Shown here: one piece after another, positions 62,821-64,000 of the stretch
Position numbering within the stretch: position 1 is the stretch's first letter
Layout of the letters: every line of letters starts with the position of its first letter
NCBI RefSeq assembly: GCF_000210295.1
Contig: NC_026740.1
Coordinates: 627,691-691,690 of the forward strand
Direction of reading: 5' to 3'
Length of the DNA: 64,000 bases
Source of the DNA: Trypanosoma brucei gambiense DAL972
Taxonomy: Eukaryota; Euglenozoa; Kinetoplastea; Trypanosomatida; Trypanosomatidae
Notes under the pieces: model-generated
Databases searched by the model: none
Seen by the model: the letters and a program-made list of their open reading frames with translations, nothing else
What the model was told of the DNA's origin: nothing
Position numbers and translations under genes: made by a program

Positions 62821-64000
62821 GAAAAAAAAAAGAAGATGAAGGGTAAAAGAAGCAGCATGGGAAATTTATAATACAAACAACCATTTTCTCAATTCATATT
62901 CATAAACGTAAGGCACGATATGAACATTAGAAGGAGTTGAATTCCACTCCGTAATGTTAATAATATAATTACAATCATATGCACTCCTCATTTCCCTCTT
63001 CCCATTCCTAAATAATAAAAGTAAAACCCCCTTTTTAAAAAAAAAAATCAGAAGAAAAAAAAAGATGAAAACTAAAAACTAAAAAACTGAAAACTGAAAA
63101 ATTAAAAGAAAAAACAACAAAGGTAGATGTAATATCATTGAGTATATATCACGCTAAACACCTCTTACTTCATTCTCTTTCCCATCAAAGCAACACCTCC
63201 AGCAGCATTTAAGGGATAAAAATAAACAAGAAACCGCCAATTAATAATTAAAAACAAAAAAAAAACTGTTTACTATAACAGAAAACAAAAAGAAAGACAA
63301 TCAAGGCAAATATTCGAAATCAGAAGCAACAGCAATTGGGAAGGATAAAACAAACAATCAAAAGAGGACCGAACGGAAGGGGGTAAATAAAAACAAAAAA
63401 AAAAACTAAAAGAGAAAAAAAAAATTTTAATTTTTAAAAAAAGGGAAAGACGCAACTTCTCATATATAATGCGAGGAATGGACGCCATTCACCATTTTCA
63501 TCTTCTTAACATTTTCCCTCTTCAAAACTGTCTCTCCCTCCCTCCCTCATTCCCTCCCGTTGAATTCCTTTACTTACTTTTTAAAAACTATTTTAGTTCT
63601 TTTCCTCTTTCGGTATTTCCTCCCCTCCCCCCCCTTTGCATTCATTTGTACGTATATGTTTGTGATATTTGTTTAATATATATATATATATATATTGTTT
63701 TTCATATTATATTTCTTATTAACAATATAAAAGTAACAAACCATAATCAATATTATTATTATTATTATCGGAGTGTGACGCTGCACCTCCTCCCTCCCCC
63801 TAACAAAGCAATAAAAATAAAAAAAAAGCACGCAATTTCGCATTCCTCGTTTCTGCAGTCAACTCATCAAAAGACAAAGACAAAAAAAAAAAAAGAGAGA
63901 CGAATCATAACGACACGATGAAATGAAGAAAAGAGGGGGAAAAAAATAACATTATAATACACAATCATAACATTTCCTTTTTTTTCCCCCTCGTCCACTT
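61666..64000. other. 2.3 kb gene-free region rich in simple repeats
   Basis: No coding-looking frame on either strand. It contains (TA)n at about 61976-61997, a (GGAACA)n run at about 62330-62354, (CAA)n at about 62786-62820, (TA)n at about 63677-63696, (ATT)n at about 63750-63768 and many A or T homopolymers. It includes the leader of the GTPase gene; the rest would be the 3' UTR of a gene beyond the window or a transcription-unit boundary. Confidence 0.55.

Noticed and set aside
1..64000. Transposons of the ingi/RIME type, CRISPR arrays or rRNA genes
   Set aside because: No reverse transcriptase fragments, no long poly(A)-ended repeats and no regular short palindromic spacer pattern were seen; the only long repeats are the gene duplications and coding repeats described.

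Overview
The window looks like nuclear DNA from an African trypanosome (Trypanosoma brucei or a very close relative). All recognisable genes lie on the minus strand, with no introns and no strand switch in 64 kb. Genes are separated by 0.3-2.3 kb AT-rich, poly-purine/poly-pyrimidine spacers, and several starts are preceded (reading the minus strand) by a long pyrimidine tract and an AG. This is the layout of one polycistronic transcription unit resolved by spliced-leader trans-splicing. Gene content and order match my recollection of T. brucei chromosome 7 (unverified). The window was read as ATG-start genes; several longer open frames beginning with GTG or TTG were trimmed to the first ATG.

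Layout from left (downstream) to right (upstream). 1-23 kb: TRAP-alpha, a cryptic 78-residue small Tim chaperone, a 124-residue probable mitochondrial protein, a 669-residue protein with repeated winged-helix-like modules, a degenerate mitochondrial carrier, an API5 homologue, a CPT2-like carnitine acyltransferase, a p47-type SEP/UBX protein, two coiled-coil proteins and a degenerate EF-hand protein. 23-31.5 kb: a Nup133-like nucleoporin (probably TbNup132), the DNA primase small subunit, and a protein with two cyclic-nucleotide-binding-like domains, one interrupted by about 80 residues. 32.4-43 kb: two near-identical tandem copies of a gene for a repetitive protein I do not recognise. It carries 65-residue (195 bp) repeats, 15 plus a partial in copy 1 and 9 plus a partial in copy 2. 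Copy 1 has a one-base frameshift, and a 100-N assembly gap lies between the copies. 44-52 kb: two identical RPS15 genes flanking a coiled-coil protein and an NAA30-type N-terminal acetyltransferase. 52-62 kb: a small acidic protein, a Lys-rich probable nuclear protein with three PDZ-like modules, an AIMP1/Arc1p-like tRNA-binding protein (probably MCP2 of the tRNA synthetase complex) and a mitofusin/EHD-like membrane GTPase. 61.7-64 kb is gene-free and rich in simple repeats.

The genes do not form a functional operon. They are mostly conserved housekeeping genes (protein import and secretion, ribosome, tRNA synthetase complex, nuclear pore, replication, mitochondrial metabolism and dynamics) co-transcribed as is usual in kinetoplastids. 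The accessory-looking part is the repetitive gene pair at 32-43 kb. No CRISPR, tRNA, rRNA or transposon was found by reading.
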